From RYN-133 sp963708645 (GTDB lineage Bacteria; Actinomycetota; Actinomycetes; Mycobacteriales; Jatrophihabitantaceae), in the NCBI GenBank assembly GCA_963708645.1, contig CAVPTA010000006.1, positions 248,001 to 312,000 of the forward strand: DNA of 64,000 bases, written 5' to 3'. Under the pieces are notes generated by a model. It was not told the DNA's origin. It ran no database searches and worked only from the letters and a program-made list of their open reading frames with translations. Shown piece by piece: positions 1 to 8,627 of this stretch (within the stretch, counting starts at the first letter, position 1; each line of letters begins with the position of its first letter). The translations under genes and the position numbers were made by a program.

Positions 1-1
1 G

Positions 2-208
2 GTCGATGCGCTCGAGCTGTGTACCGCCGGGCTGTGGACGCGGGTTCACGGCGGCTACCAGGTGCGCGCCAGCGAGGTCATGCGCATGGCCAGCGAGGTG
101 CACCGGCAGCTGGAAGAGCTGTCGGCCCGGTGCCGCTCGAGCGGCGGCCACGAACGAGACGGCGCCCATCCCGGGCTGTGTCGAAAGTGCGCGGTGCGCC
201 TGACCTGA
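2..208 (+). CDS. C-terminal end of an unrecognised protein (partial)
   Basis: Frame 2 is open from the left edge to a TGA at 206-208 and gives 68 residues. The tail contains LWTRVHGGYQV, a predicted helix rich in Arg and Glu, and a late HPGLCRKC segment that could bind a metal. An aromatic-GGY-V segment of this kind is common in small phage-like or replication-associated proteins of actinomycetes, but that resemblance is weak. The start and most of the protein lie outside the window, so no function is assigned. Confidence 0.5.
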   Translation, partial: VDALELCTAGLWTRVHGGYQVRASEVMRMASEVHRQLEELSARCRSSGGHERDGAHPGLCRKCAVRLT

Positions 209-251
209 CTCGTCGGAGGTCGTGGCACGGCCGGCCTGACAGGATCGAGGC

Positions 252-881
252 ATGACCGCTCGGATCGATCACCTCGTCACGTCCGGCACGTTCAGCCTCG
301 ACGGCGGTACCTGGGACGTCGACAACAACGTCTGGATCGTCGGCGACGACGACGAATGCGTTGTGATCGACGCCGCCCACGACGCCGATGCGATCCTGCG
401 CGCGGTCGACGGCCGACGGGTGGCGGCGATCCTGTGCACCCACGCGCACGACGACCACGTCAACGCCGCGCCCGCCGTCGCGGAGGTGACTGACGCGCCG
501 ATCCTGCTCAACGGCGCGGACCTCGTCCTGTGGCAGCTGGTCCACCCCGACCGCGAGCCCGACGGCGAACTGGCCGACGGCCACGCGATCGAGGTCGCCG
601 CGACGACCCTGCGGGTGTTGCACACGCCGGGCCACGCACCCGGTGCGGTTTGCCTCTACGCGCTCGATCTCGGTGTCGTGTTCAGTGGTGACACCCTGTT
701 CCGGGGTGGGCCGGGCGCAACGGGACGCTCGTACTCGGACTTCCCGACGATCATCGAATCGATCCGCGATCGGCTGCTCACGCTGCCCGGCGAGACCGTG
801 GTCCACACCGGTCACGGCGAGACCACCACCATCGCGGACGAGGCGCCGCACCTGGCCGAATGGATCGCTCGCGGCCACTGA
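252..881 (+). CDS. Metallo-beta-lactamase-fold hydrolase (glyoxalase II-like)
   Basis: The 209-residue protein has the metal-binding signature THAHDDH at residues 63-69. It also has a later HTPGHAPG segment, FSGDTLFRGG with the bridging Asp, and a final VHTGHGE His. These are the ligands of a dinuclear zinc/iron hydrolase of the glyoxalase II or persulfide dioxygenase-like branch. The length is that of a single MBL domain with no extra C-terminal thioester-binding domain, so the substrate (a thioester or another ester) is unknown. The ATG follows a short GAGGC. It converges on the kinase gene with a 14-bp gap. Cytoplasmic, as no signal peptide is seen. Confidence 0.85.
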   Translation: MTARIDHLVTSGTFSLDGGTWDVDNNVWIVGDDDECVVIDAAHDADAILRAVDGRRVAAILCTHAHDDHVNAAPAVAEVTDAPILLNGADLVLWQLVHPDREPDGELADGHAIEVAATTLRVLHTPGHAPGAVCLYALDLGVVFSGDTLFRGGPGATGRSYSDFPTIIESIRDRLLTLPGETVVHTGHGETTTIADEAPHLAEWIARGH

Positions 882-895
882 CCCGCGCGCGAACC

Positions 896-2492
896 CTAGG
901 GCTTTCCTGGTGACGTGCCGTGTCCGTGTCCGGGTCCGCCGTCCGGGCCAGGGCCCTTCGGCTTCGGCGCCGATTTCGGGCCGGGCCCCGGCTTCGACCC
1001 GATGGTGGTGTCCATGCGATTTCGCAACCACCGCGGCGGCCTGGGCAGCGCGCTGCGCCGCAGCCCGTTGCGCGGCAGCCAGCTGTGCCGCCTGCCGCGC
1101 CCGTTCGAGCGCTGCCCGCCGCGCGACAGCTCGGGCTGGTCGCCGCGGCCTTGGCAGCAGCTTTCGCCTGTGCGCGGGCCGCCGCGCGTGCGGCCGCCTT
1201 GCTGCGTGCGGCGTCGAGACCCTCCTGGCCGCGCATCAGATCTGTCGAAACGACTGCGATTGCCGTCGCGAGCCTGGCGTTGAGGGCGTCATCGATCGCG
1301 CCGTTTGCGTGCAGACCCGCGAGGCGATCGAGCACCCGCGACAAGGCTTGCTGGGCGCCGTGGAAATCGTGGACCGCGCTGCGGCGAGCCACCGTCATGA
1401 CACCCGGGCGCAGCGCGGACGGCGCAAGTGACTCGAGCGAGTGCAGATCGAGACCGAGTCGGCCCGCCACATGCGGATAGGCGGTGGTGTCGACGGCCGC
1501 AACCGCCGGATCGGCGGTGCCGTTGTTGGTCGCCGCCACGATCGTCACCACGGCGACCACCGCCGCCACGGCGGCCGAAAGCCACGCGACCCTGCGCCGA
1601 CGCGGCCGCGCAGCGACGGGGACGGGCATCGGCGCTGCGATCGTCGTGGTCGGTGCGCCGTCGTCGCCCGAGCGCGGTCAGTGCGCCGAGCCGGCCGGCG
1701 ACCTCGGCGGCGCCAGGACGGTCGGCGGCATCGAAAGCAGTCATCGCAGCGAGCAGGTCGCGCCAGGCCGGGTCGAGCCACGCCGGCACGGTCGGCGGTC
1801 GGTGCAGCCGGGCGAGCGCGGCCTCGACGCCGTAGCCGGGATAGGCGACCTGCCCCGTCAGGCACTCGAGCAGCACGAGCGCGAGCGAGTACACGTCGCT
1901 GGCGGGCCCGACGTCGCCGCCGGTGGTCTGCTCGGGACTGAGGTAGTTGGCCGTGCCCAGGGTGGTCCCGTGGACGGTCAGCCGCGTGCTGTCGATCAGG
2001 CGTGCGACGCCGAAATCGGTCAGCTTCGCGACGTCGCAGCCGCGACCGCCCATCAGCACGTTCGCCGGTTTGATGTCGCGATGCACCACGCCGCGCTCAT
2101 GGACGTAGGCGAGCGCTCCGGCCAACTGCGTGCCGATCGCGGCGGTGCGCTGCCGGTCGAGCGGGCCGTCGTCGAGCACGCGAGCCAGCGTCGTCCCGTC
2201 GACCAGCTCCATGACCAGGTACGAGAACGGCGACATGCGGGTCGGAGGTGTCCCGCCCCGCGTCGAAGACCATGACCAGGCCGGGATGGCTCAGCCCGGC
2301 CACCAGGCGTACCTCACCGCTGCGGCGCACGTCGGCGTCGGGCAGCATGCCGCCCTGGTGGAAGACCTTGATCGCCACCGCGCGGTCGAGCACGGTGTCG
2401 CGGGCGCGGAACACCTGGGCCATGCCGCCGCTGCCGAGCAGCTCGCCGACGACGTACCGCCCACCGAGAACGGTCGGCTCGACGAGGGTCAC
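896..2492 (-). CDS. Receptor-type Ser/Thr protein kinase, read across three frames
   Basis: Read from the GTG at 2492, this begins with a protein kinase domain: glycine loop GSGGMAQV (residues 20-27), AIK lysine at 42, catalytic HRDIKPANVL, DFGVARL and a SPEQ/DVYSLA segment. A single membrane helix follows (about 1580-1545 on the minus strand, WLSAAVAAVVAVVTIVAA). Then come an extracellular helical region, an Ala/Lys-rich repeat and a Pro/Gly/His tail ending GHGHGTSPGKP before TAG at 896-898. The coding frame changes near 2240, near 1670 and near 1050-1130. Each change preserves a sensible protein, which suggests single-base errors rather than decay. An upstream TTG at 2525 is a less likely start. 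It lies back to back with the ter cluster (119 bp between starts), so it may sense the stress the Ter proteins answer; this link is inference. Confidence 0.8.
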
Positions 2493-2611
2493 CGGATCGC
2501 GGTACCCAGGCCGGGAAGCCCCCAAACCGGGCAGTCGGCGATCTCGCGGCCCGCTACGCTCTGCGGGCGCGGTCTCGCGCGAGCCCGACGTTCTCGAAAG
2601 GTGAGCACCAC

Positions 2612-3187
2612 ATGAGCATCAGCCTGACCAAGGGCGGCAACATCTCCCTCACCAAGGAAGCGCCCGGACTGCGCGCTGTGGTGGTCGGCCTCGGCTGGGA
2701 CGCCCGCACGACCGACGGACAGGCCTTCGACCTGGACTCCAGTGCGATCGCGTGCAACGCCGGCGGGACGGTCTACTCACCGCAGCACTTCATCTTCTTC
2801 AACAACCTCACCAGCCCGGACGGCGCGATCCAGCACACCGGCGACAACCTCACCGGCGAGGGTGCGGGCGACGACGAGCAGATCAAGGTCAACCTCGCCG
2901 CGCTGCCCGCCGACGTCGACAAGATCGTGTTCCCGGTGTCGATCTACAACGGCGAGTCGGCCGGGCAGAACTTCGGCCAGGTGCGCAACGCGTTCATCCG
3001 CATCGTCAACCAGGACGACAACACCGAGATCGCTCGCTACGACCTGTCCGAGGACGCCTCGACCGAGACCGCAATGGTCTTCGGCGAGGTCTACCGCAAC
3101 GGCGCCGACTGGAAGTTCCGCGCGGTCGGCCAGGGCTACAGCTCGGGGCTCGCCGGCATAGCCACTGATTTCGGCGTCCCGCTGTAG
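2612..3187 (+). CDS. terD: TerD-family protein, first gene of the ter cluster
   Basis: At 191 residues this has the usual length of a single TerD domain. It begins MSISLTKGGN, carries the first acidic calcium-binding strand FDLDSSA (residues 39-45) and the second loop HTGDNLTGEG followed by AGDDE (75-89), and ends with the conserved WKFRAVGQGYSSGLAGIA segment. Known TerD proteins are soluble calcium binders that act at or near the membrane with TerC. A GAAAGGTGAG ribosome site precedes the ATG. It leads a co-directional run of ter genes and is divergent from the kinase. The second residue of the DLDxSA motif cluster is Ser rather than Ala, a mild variation. Confidence 0.95.
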   Translation: MSISLTKGGNISLTKEAPGLRAVVVGLGWDARTTDGQAFDLDSSAIACNAGGTVYSPQHFIFFNNLTSPDGAIQHTGDNLTGEGAGDDEQIKVNLAALPADVDKIVFPVSIYNGESAGQNFGQVRNAFIRIVNQDDNTEIARYDLSEDASTETAMVFGEVYRNGADWKFRAVGQGYSSGLAGIATDFGVPL

Positions 3188-3265
3188 CGGGAACCTCGGC
3201 ACCGACCAGCACGTTTTCCGGCTAGGGTCCGCGACGAACGGGCCGATCATGAGGAGGAAGAACGT

Positions 3266-3844
3266 ATGAGTGTCAGCCTGAGCAAGGGTGGCAACGTCTC
3301 GCTCACCAAGGAAGCCCCCGGCATGACCGCGGTCAACGTCGGACTGGGCTGGGACGCACGCACGACGAGCGGAGCGGATTTCGACCTCGACGCGAGCGCC
3401 TTGCTCGTCGACGCGAGCAGCAAGATCCTGTCCGACCAGTACTTCATCTTCTTCAACAACCTCACCAGCCCGGACGGCTCGGTCGAGCACACCGGCGACA
3501 ACCTCACCGGCGAGGGTGAGGGCGACGACGAGATGATCAAGGTCAATCTCTCCGCCGTCCCGGCCGAGTGCGACAAGATCGTGTTCGCGGTGTCGATCTA
3601 CGACGCCGAAACCCGTGGGCAGTCGTTCGGGCAGGTGCGCAACGCGTTCATCCGCGTCGTGAACCAGGCCGGCGGAGCCGAGATCGCCCGCTACGACCTG
3701 TCCGAGGACGCCTCGACGGAGACGGCGATGGTGTTCGGCGAGGTCTACCGCAACTCGGGCGAGTGGAAGTTCCGCGCGGTCGGGCAGGGGTACACGACCG
3801 GTCTGTCCGGCATCGCGCGCGACTTCGGCGTCAACGTCGGCTGA
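3266..3844 (+). CDS. TerD-family protein (TerD/TerE type)
   Basis: The 192-residue paralogue is closely similar to the preceding TerD along its whole length. It has intact calcium sites: FDLDASA (39-45) and HTGDNLTGEGEGDDE (75-89). The family ending WKFRAVGQGYTTGLSGIA is present. A very strong ribosome site (AGGAGG) stands 9 bases before the ATG, so it may be the most strongly translated gene of the run. It lies 78 bp after the first terD and 12 bp before the TerC-type gene, consistent with one operon. Tandem duplication of the neighbour is the simplest origin. Confidence 0.95.
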   Translation: MSVSLSKGGNVSLTKEAPGMTAVNVGLGWDARTTSGADFDLDASALLVDASSKILSDQYFIFFNNLTSPDGSVEHTGDNLTGEGEGDDEMIKVNLSAVPAECDKIVFAVSIYDAETRGQSFGQVRNAFIRVVNQAGGAEIARYDLSEDASTETAMVFGEVYRNSGEWKFRAVGQGYTTGLSGIARDFGVNVG

Positions 3845-3856
3845 TTCAGCTCTCTT

Positions 3857-4951
3857 ATGTTGAAGACCTTCGGCGGGTCGCTGGTCGTCGCCGCCGTCGG
3901 CCTCGTCCTCGGCTACCTCTACGGCGGCGCGACCGGGCTGGCGCTCACGGCGATCCTTGCCGTGCTCGAGGTGTCGCTGTCCTTCGACAACGCGGTCGTC
4001 AACGCGACGGTGCTCGTTCGGCTGAACCCGTTCTGGCAGAAGATCTTCCTCACCGTCGGTGTCGCGATCGCGGTATTCGGCATGCGGCTGGTGTTCCCGC
4101 TGCTGATCGTCGGGATCACCGCGAAGCTGAGCCCGATCGAGGCGATCCGGCTCGCGCTGCAGAAGGGCGATCCTGACAAGCACGGCACGTACGGCTATCT
4201 GCTGCACCAGGCACACCCGGCGATCGCGGCGTTCGGTGGCGTGTTCTTGCTGATGATCTTCTTCGAGTTCATGTTCGAAGAGCGCGAGATCACCTGGTTG
4301 AGCTGGGTCGAGAAGCCATTGGCCAAGATCGGCAAGCTGGACCAGCTCGGCGTCGTGCTGACCCTCGTGATCCTCGTGATCTCGGCCTACACGCTCGCGC
4401 CCGACAACAAGGTCTCGACCGTGCTCGTGTCCGGCGTGTTGGGCATGGCGACGTTCCTGCTCGTCAACGGCCTCGGCGAATTCTTCGACACCGACGACGA
4501 GGCCGAAGAGGCGATCACCGAGGCCGAACGTCCCGGTGCGGCCGCGATGGTGGGCGCGGTCGGCAAGGCCGCGTTCTTCCTGTTCCTGTATCTCGAGGTG
4601 CTCGATGCCTCGTTCAGCTTCGACGGTGTCGTCGGCGCTTTTGCGATCACGTCCGACCCGATCATCATCGCGATAGGCCTCGGTGTCGGTGCGATGTTCA
4701 TCCGGTCGCTGACCGTGTTCCTCGTCCGCAAGGGCACGCTGTCCGAGTACGTCTACCTCGAACACGGTGCATTGTGGGCGATCGGAGCATTGGCGGTGCT
4801 GCTGCTGATCACGATCAAGTACGACGTGCCCGAGGTCGTCACCGGCCTGATCGGGGTCGGCTTCATCGGGGCCGCGTTCTTGTCATCGGTCTATCGCAAC
4901 AAGCGTGCCGCGGGTGACGAACCGGCCGAACTCGAAACGGCGGTGCACTGA
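3857..4951 (+). CDS. TerC-like integral membrane protein (DUF475 type)
   Basis: The 364-residue protein has about eight or nine hydrophobic segments. It carries the acidic membrane motifs of the TerC/DUF475 group: EVSLSFDNAVVNA near residue 38 and a matching SFSFDGVVGAFAITSDP late in the protein. These paired Asp-containing helices are typical of the family and may bind or move a metal ion; the transported substrate is not settled. The cytoplasmic C-terminus is acidic. It overlaps the next gene by one base (TGATG), so translation is probably coupled. A paralogue ends the same island at 17633-18697. Confidence 0.93.
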   Translation: MLKTFGGSLVVAAVGLVLGYLYGGATGLALTAILAVLEVSLSFDNAVVNATVLVRLNPFWQKIFLTVGVAIAVFGMRLVFPLLIVGITAKLSPIEAIRLALQKGDPDKHGTYGYLLHQAHPAIAAFGGVFLLMIFFEFMFEEREITWLSWVEKPLAKIGKLDQLGVVLTLVILVISAYTLAPDNKVSTVLVSGVLGMATFLLVNGLGEFFDTDDEAEEAITEAERPGAAAMVGAVGKAAFFLFLYLEVLDASFSFDGVVGAFAITSDPIIIAIGLGVGAMFIRSLTVFLVRKGTLSEYVYLEHGALWAIGALAVLLLITIKYDVPEVVTGLIGVGFIGAAFLSSVYRNKRAAGDEPAELETAVH

Positions 4952-5622
4952 TGCCGATCGACTACACCAAGCGCCCGAAGCAGCCGGCACAACCACCGGT
5001 CGCGCCGTCCACTGGGTCCGGTCCGGTGGTTCTGACCAAGGCCGCGCCCGCGGTGTCGCTGGCAAAGAGCAGCGGCGGCACGTTGCGGGTGAACCTCAAC
5101 TGGAACGCGCGACCGACGCAGCCGCGAGGGTTCTTCAAGAAGGCCGATCCCAGCCTCGATCTCGACCTCGGCTGCCTCTACGAGTTCAGCGACGGGTCGA
5201 AGGGAGTCGTGCAGGCGCTCGGCAATTCGTTCGCCGCGCTCGACCGCACGACCCGTGCGACGATCATCCGCCTCGACGGCGACGACCGTTCGGGCAACGT
5301 CGCCGCGGGCGAGAACCTGCTGATCGACCTCGCGCACGTCGACCGCATCAAGCGCATCCTCGTCTTCGCGCTGATCTACGAGGGTGCCGCGAACTGGGCC
5401 GCGGCCGACGGCGTCGCCACGCTGTTCCCGGTCGTCGGTCCGTCAGTCACCATCCGGCTCGACGACCCGCGCGACGGCGCGCGGATCTGTGCGATCGCGA
5501 TGCTCGAGTCGCGCGGCGGCGCGCTGCAGGTGCGCCGCGAGATCAAATACATCAACGGCGGGCAGCGCGCCCTGGACGAGGCGTACAACTGGGGCATGCG
5601 CTGGACCGCTGGGCGCAAGTAG
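4951..5622 (+). CDS. TerA-like tellurium-resistance protein
   Basis: This 223-residue protein has a proline-rich start (residues 8-30), then a TerD-superfamily fold of the TerA type with SLDLDLGCLYE near residue 70, a DGDDRSG loop and an NWAAADG segment near 148. TerA proteins occur in the same complexes as TerD and TerC. They differ from TerD in lacking the HTGDNLTGEG loop, as this one does. The start overlaps the stop of the TerC-type gene (TGATG) and the stop lies 9 bp before the next TerD-like gene, so it is internal to the operon. The short Pro/Thr linker at the start is flexible and may mediate contacts. Confidence 0.88.
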   Translation: MPIDYTKRPKQPAQPPVAPSTGSGPVVLTKAAPAVSLAKSSGGTLRVNLNWNARPTQPRGFFKKADPSLDLDLGCLYEFSDGSKGVVQALGNSFAALDRTTRATIIRLDGDDRSGNVAAGENLLIDLAHVDRIKRILVFALIYEGAANWAAADGVATLFPVVGPSVTIRLDDPRDGARICAIAMLESRGGALQVRREIKYINGGQRALDEAYNWGMRWTAGRK

Positions 5623-5631
5623 GAGGCAATC

Positions 5632-6207
5632 GTGGGTGTCAGCCTGAGCAAGGGGCAGAGCGTCTCGCTGGTCAAGTCCGGCGGCGGCGGGCTGACCCAG
5701 GTGCGCATGGGCCTGGGGTGGGACGCGGTCAAGAAGCGCGGCCTGTTCGGCTCGCGCAGCCAGACGATCGACCTCGACGCGTCCGCGCTGCTGTTCGACG
5801 GCGGGGGGCAGCTCGTCGACCAGGTGTGGTTCCAGCAGCTGACCAGCCGAGACGGCGCGGTGCAGCACACCGGCGACAACCTGACCGGTGAGGGCGAGGG
5901 CGACGACGAGTCGATCCGCGTCCACCTCGACGGTGTCTCGCAGGCCGTGCGAGCGATCGTCTTCACGGTCAACTCGTTCACCGGCCAGGACTTCTCGCAG
6001 ATCGAGAACGCGTTCTGCCGGCTGATCGACGAGACGACCGAGGCCGAGGTCGCCCGCTACGACCTGTCCGGTAGCGGCCACCACACCGCGCAGGTCATGG
6101 CGAAGCTGTCGCGCGAGGGCACCGGCTGGACGATGACGGCGATCGGCGCGACCGCGTCCGGACGCACGTTCCACGACCTGTTGCCCGCCATTTCTGGTTA
6201 TCTGTAA
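5632..6207 (+). CDS. TerD-family protein (TerZ/TerX type)
   Basis: GTG is the start, chosen because AGGAGG lies 6 bases upstream and the product begins VGVSLSKGQSVSL as in family members. The 191-residue protein keeps both calcium-binding elements: IDLDASA (46-52) and HTGDNLTGEGEGDDE (79-93). Its ending (GRTFHDLLPAISGYL) differs from the WKFRAVGQGY ending of the first two TerD proteins and matches the TerZ/TerX branch, where the last strand reads MTAIGATASGRTFHDL. It sits between the TerA-like gene and telA in the same run. Confidence 0.92.
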   Translation: MGVSLSKGQSVSLVKSGGGGLTQVRMGLGWDAVKKRGLFGSRSQTIDLDASALLFDGGGQLVDQVWFQQLTSRDGAVQHTGDNLTGEGEGDDESIRVHLDGVSQAVRAIVFTVNSFTGQDFSQIENAFCRLIDETTEAEVARYDLSGSGHHTAQVMAKLSREGTGWTMTAIGATASGRTFHDLLPAISGYL

Positions 6208-6233
6208 ATACGCATTGCAAGGGAGTCATAGCC

Positions 6234-7488
6234 ATGTCCGAGCTTGACCTCGGTGCCACCCCCACCGCCTCGGCGGCGACGACCGCCGCTGCGCCGGCCC
6301 CCGCCGGCGGCCTCGTGCTCGCGCCGCCGGCACCCGTCCCAGCGGTCAAGGACGAGCAAGCCGCCGGTGCGATCCCGGTCGACGACGCGACCAAGACCGA
6401 GCTGCAGCAGAAGGCGGCCGCGTTCGCCAACGAGCTCGCCGTCGATCGACACCCGCTCGCCGGAGTTCACGAAGAAGGTCGAGTCGATCACGTCGATGGG
6501 CGACAAGGACCTGCGCGCCTCGGCCAACGTGTCGAGCCGGATGCTCGACCGTCCGGCCGCGGTGATCAAGGCGAGCAAGGGCGGCGGCGGCGGCGACGCG
6601 CAGACCCGCGTCGCGAACACGCTGGTCGACCTGCGCACGACCGTGACCGAGCTCGACCCGAACCGCGCCGATCTCGGCGGCGCGAAGAAGATCCTCAAGT
6701 GGATCCCGGGCGGCGACAAGATCCAGCGCTACTTCGCCAAGTACGAGTCGGCCCAGTCGCACCTGAACGCGATCATCAAGGCCCTCGACTCCGGTCAGGA
6801 CGAGCTGCGCAAGGACAACGCGGCCATCGAGACCGAGAAGGCCAACATGTGGACGACGATGGGCAAGCTGAGCGAGTACCAGCAGCTCGCCGCCGCCCTC
6901 GACGACGCCGTGACGCAGAAGGTCGCCGAGCTCGAGGCGGCCGGCCGCACCGATGACGCGACCGCGCTGAAGTCCGACGCGCTGTTCGCGATCCGCCAGC
7001 GGCGCCAGGACATCATGACCCAGATGGCCGTCTCGGTGCAGGGCTACATGGCGCTCGACCTCGTCCGCAAGAACAACGTCGAGCTGATCAAGGGCGTCGA
7101 CCGCGCGCAGACCACGACCGTGTCGGCGCTGCGCACTGCGGTCATCGTGTCGCAGGCGCTGGCCCGGCAGAAGCTCGTCCTCGACCAGATCACCGCGCTG
7201 AACGAGACGACGTCCAACCTCATCGAGTCGACGTCGAACCAGCTGCGCATCCAGGGTGCCGAGATCAACCAGCAGGCAGCCAGCAGCACCATCGACATCC
7301 AGAAGCTGCAGGCCGCCTTCGACAACGTGTTCCAGACGATGGACGCGATCGACACCTTCCGCGCGCAGGCCGTCGACTCGATGTCGCAGACGGTCACCGC
7401 GCTCGAGGGACAGATCGAGCGCGCCAAGCCCTACCTCGAGCGCACGCGGCGCGGCGAGGGCGCCGAGCAGACCCAGCTGCCGTCCTGA
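6234..7488 (+). CDS. telA: TelA-family toxic anion resistance protein, one apparent frameshift
   Basis: The ATG follows AAGGGAG. The first 70 codons (Ala/Pro-rich, then KTELQQKAAAFANELAV) are in one frame. From about 6450 the rest continues in the frame that reads TRSPEFTKKVESITSMGD and runs to TGA at 7486-7488. Joined, the protein is about 417 residues, normal for TelA/KlaA. Signature segments include LGGAKKILKWIPGGDKIQRY and LDQITALNETTSNLIESTS, embedded in long amphipathic helices. TelA proteins are peripheral membrane-associated factors linked to tellurite and other anion tolerance and are regular Ter partners. The frame change at 6440-6465 lies in GC-rich sequence and looks like an indel error. 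Confidence 0.9.
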
Positions 7489-7498
7489 GGTTGGCTGA

Positions 7499-7985
7499 GT
7501 GACGTGGTTCCGGCGTGCGAGGAGCACGCGCAGAACGAGCTTGCCCCGCAGGACGATCCGAAGGACAAGCCCGAGGCGCTGCTGGCGTCGATGTTCGCGC
7601 TGTCGCACGAGGTCAACGCCAGCGCCGGCCGCTTGCCCGTCGAAGGTGTCGTCGTCGCGCGGCGCGTGCTCGACGTCGTGCGGGAGGTGATCGAGACCTC
7701 GGCCGAACGGGAACTGGACGTGCGCGCCGTGGTGTCGATCCGCGGCATGCTCGAGGACTACCTGCCGACGACGCTGCGCGCGTACCTGGCGATCGATCCC
7801 GTCGTGGTCGACCAGCGCGACCCGTCGGCCGCACGCCGTCGCAGTCGTTCATCGAGCAACTGGACGTGTTGTGGGCGTCGGCGATGGATCTGCTCGACGC
7901 GGCCCGCGCCCACGACGCCGACGCGCTGCTGACCCAGGGCTCGTTCCTGCGGACGAAGTTCAGCGGCTCGGACCTCGACCTGTAG
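7499..7985 (+). CDS. Ter-linked helical protein of unknown function, frameshifted
   Basis: No family is recognised. Most of the protein is read from the frame of the GTG at 7504: acidic linker, then PEALLASMFALSHEVNASAG, VARRVLDVVREVIETS and MLEDYLPTTLRAYLAIDP. Near 7830 it must shift to the frame ending SFIEQLDVLWASAMDLLDAA and LRTKFSGSDLDL before the TAG at 7983-7985. The start is uncertain: a GTG at 7499 would give VTWFRRA before another shift. The product is about 160 residues and almost entirely helical, with an LPTTLRAYLAIDP segment that looks functional. It lies between telA (10 bp) and a TerD gene (22 bp) in the same operon. Confidence 0.65.
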
Positions 7986-8007
7986 AACTGTACGCCGATG
8001 GCCTGAG

Positions 8008-8562
8008 ATGAAGCGCGGCGCCAACGCGTCGCTGACCCGCGAGGTGCCGGGCCTCAAGGGACTGGTCGTCGGCGTGAAGTGGAACGTCGGGTCCGAGACC
8101 GCGCTCGCCGACAACCTGACGATGGCGACGATCCTGTGCGGCGCCGACGGCCGCGCGCTGTCGGACCAGCACTTCGTCTTCTTCAACCAGCTCACCTCGC
8201 CGGACCTGTCGGTGCAGCAGTTGACCGAGGCGCTCGGCGGCGACCAGGAGCAGATCGAGATCGATCTGAACTCGGTGCCCGCGCAGGTCGATCGCATCGT
8301 CGTGTTCGTCTACGTCAACGACGGGCCTGCGCAGAAGCGCACGCTGGGTCAGCTGCGCTCCTGCGTCGTGCGCGTGCTCAACCTGGACGGCAACGCCGAG
8401 CTCGTCCGCTCGGAGGAACTGTCCACCGGGCTGCAGTCAGAGACCGCGCTCGCGCTCGGCGAGGTGTACCGCCACAACGGCGAATGGAAGTTCAAGGTGC
8501 TCGGGCAGGGCTACTCGAAGGGCATCGCCGGCATCGCGTCCGACTACGGACTGACGTTATGA
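8008..8562 (+). CDS. TerD-family protein with degenerate calcium sites
   Basis: The 184-residue protein keeps the TerD frame: KRGANASLTREVPGLKGL at the start, HFVFFNQLTSPD in the middle, and GEVYRHNGEWKFKVLGQGYSKG near the end. Both calcium elements are altered: the DLDASA strand reads DNLTMATI (35-42) and the HTGDNLTGEGEGDDE loop reads QQLTEALGGDQEQ (70-82). It probably binds no calcium or another ligand, and may be a structural partner of intact TerD proteins. No strong ribosome site is seen. Its stop overlaps an ATG (ATGA at 8559-8562), placing the repeat element and the next gene directly after it. Confidence 0.88.
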   Translation: MKRGANASLTREVPGLKGLVVGVKWNVGSETALADNLTMATILCGADGRALSDQHFVFFNQLTSPDLSVQQLTEALGGDQEQIEIDLNSVPAQVDRIVVFVYVNDGPAQKRTLGQLRSCVVRVLNLDGNAELVRSEELSTGLQSETALALGEVYRHNGEWKFKVLGQGYSKGIAGIASDYGLTL

Positions 8563-8626
8563 GCACCCCACGGAACGCTCCGTAGAAAGCACTCCGCACT
8601 TTCGTGGGGACCCCGTATGAGCACCC
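8558..8626 (+). repeat. 49-bp repeat element, copy A, flanked by an 11-bp direct repeat
   Basis: The segment 8564-8612 is nearly the same as 16730-16780, including an identical 19-base core (8586-8604). It contains CCCCACG at 8566-8572 and CGTGGGG at 8603-8609, which can pair as a hairpin. TATGAGCACCC occurs on both sides (8558-8568 and 8616-8626), as a target-site duplication might. It sits exactly at the ATGA junction after the degenerate TerD gene. In the frame of that ATG, a TAG stops translation inside the element at 8583-8585. Confidence 0.7.
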
Positions 8627-8627
8627 G

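Noticed and set aside
2777..4765. A 662-codon open frame on the minus strand
   Set aside because: It is antisense to terD and the TerC-type gene, which have clear families and ribosome sites. Long antisense frames are expected in very GC-rich DNA.
6440..6465. Programmed frameshift in telA
   Set aside because: No slippery heptamer or following structure was seen, and the same kind of shift occurs in many unrelated genes in the window.
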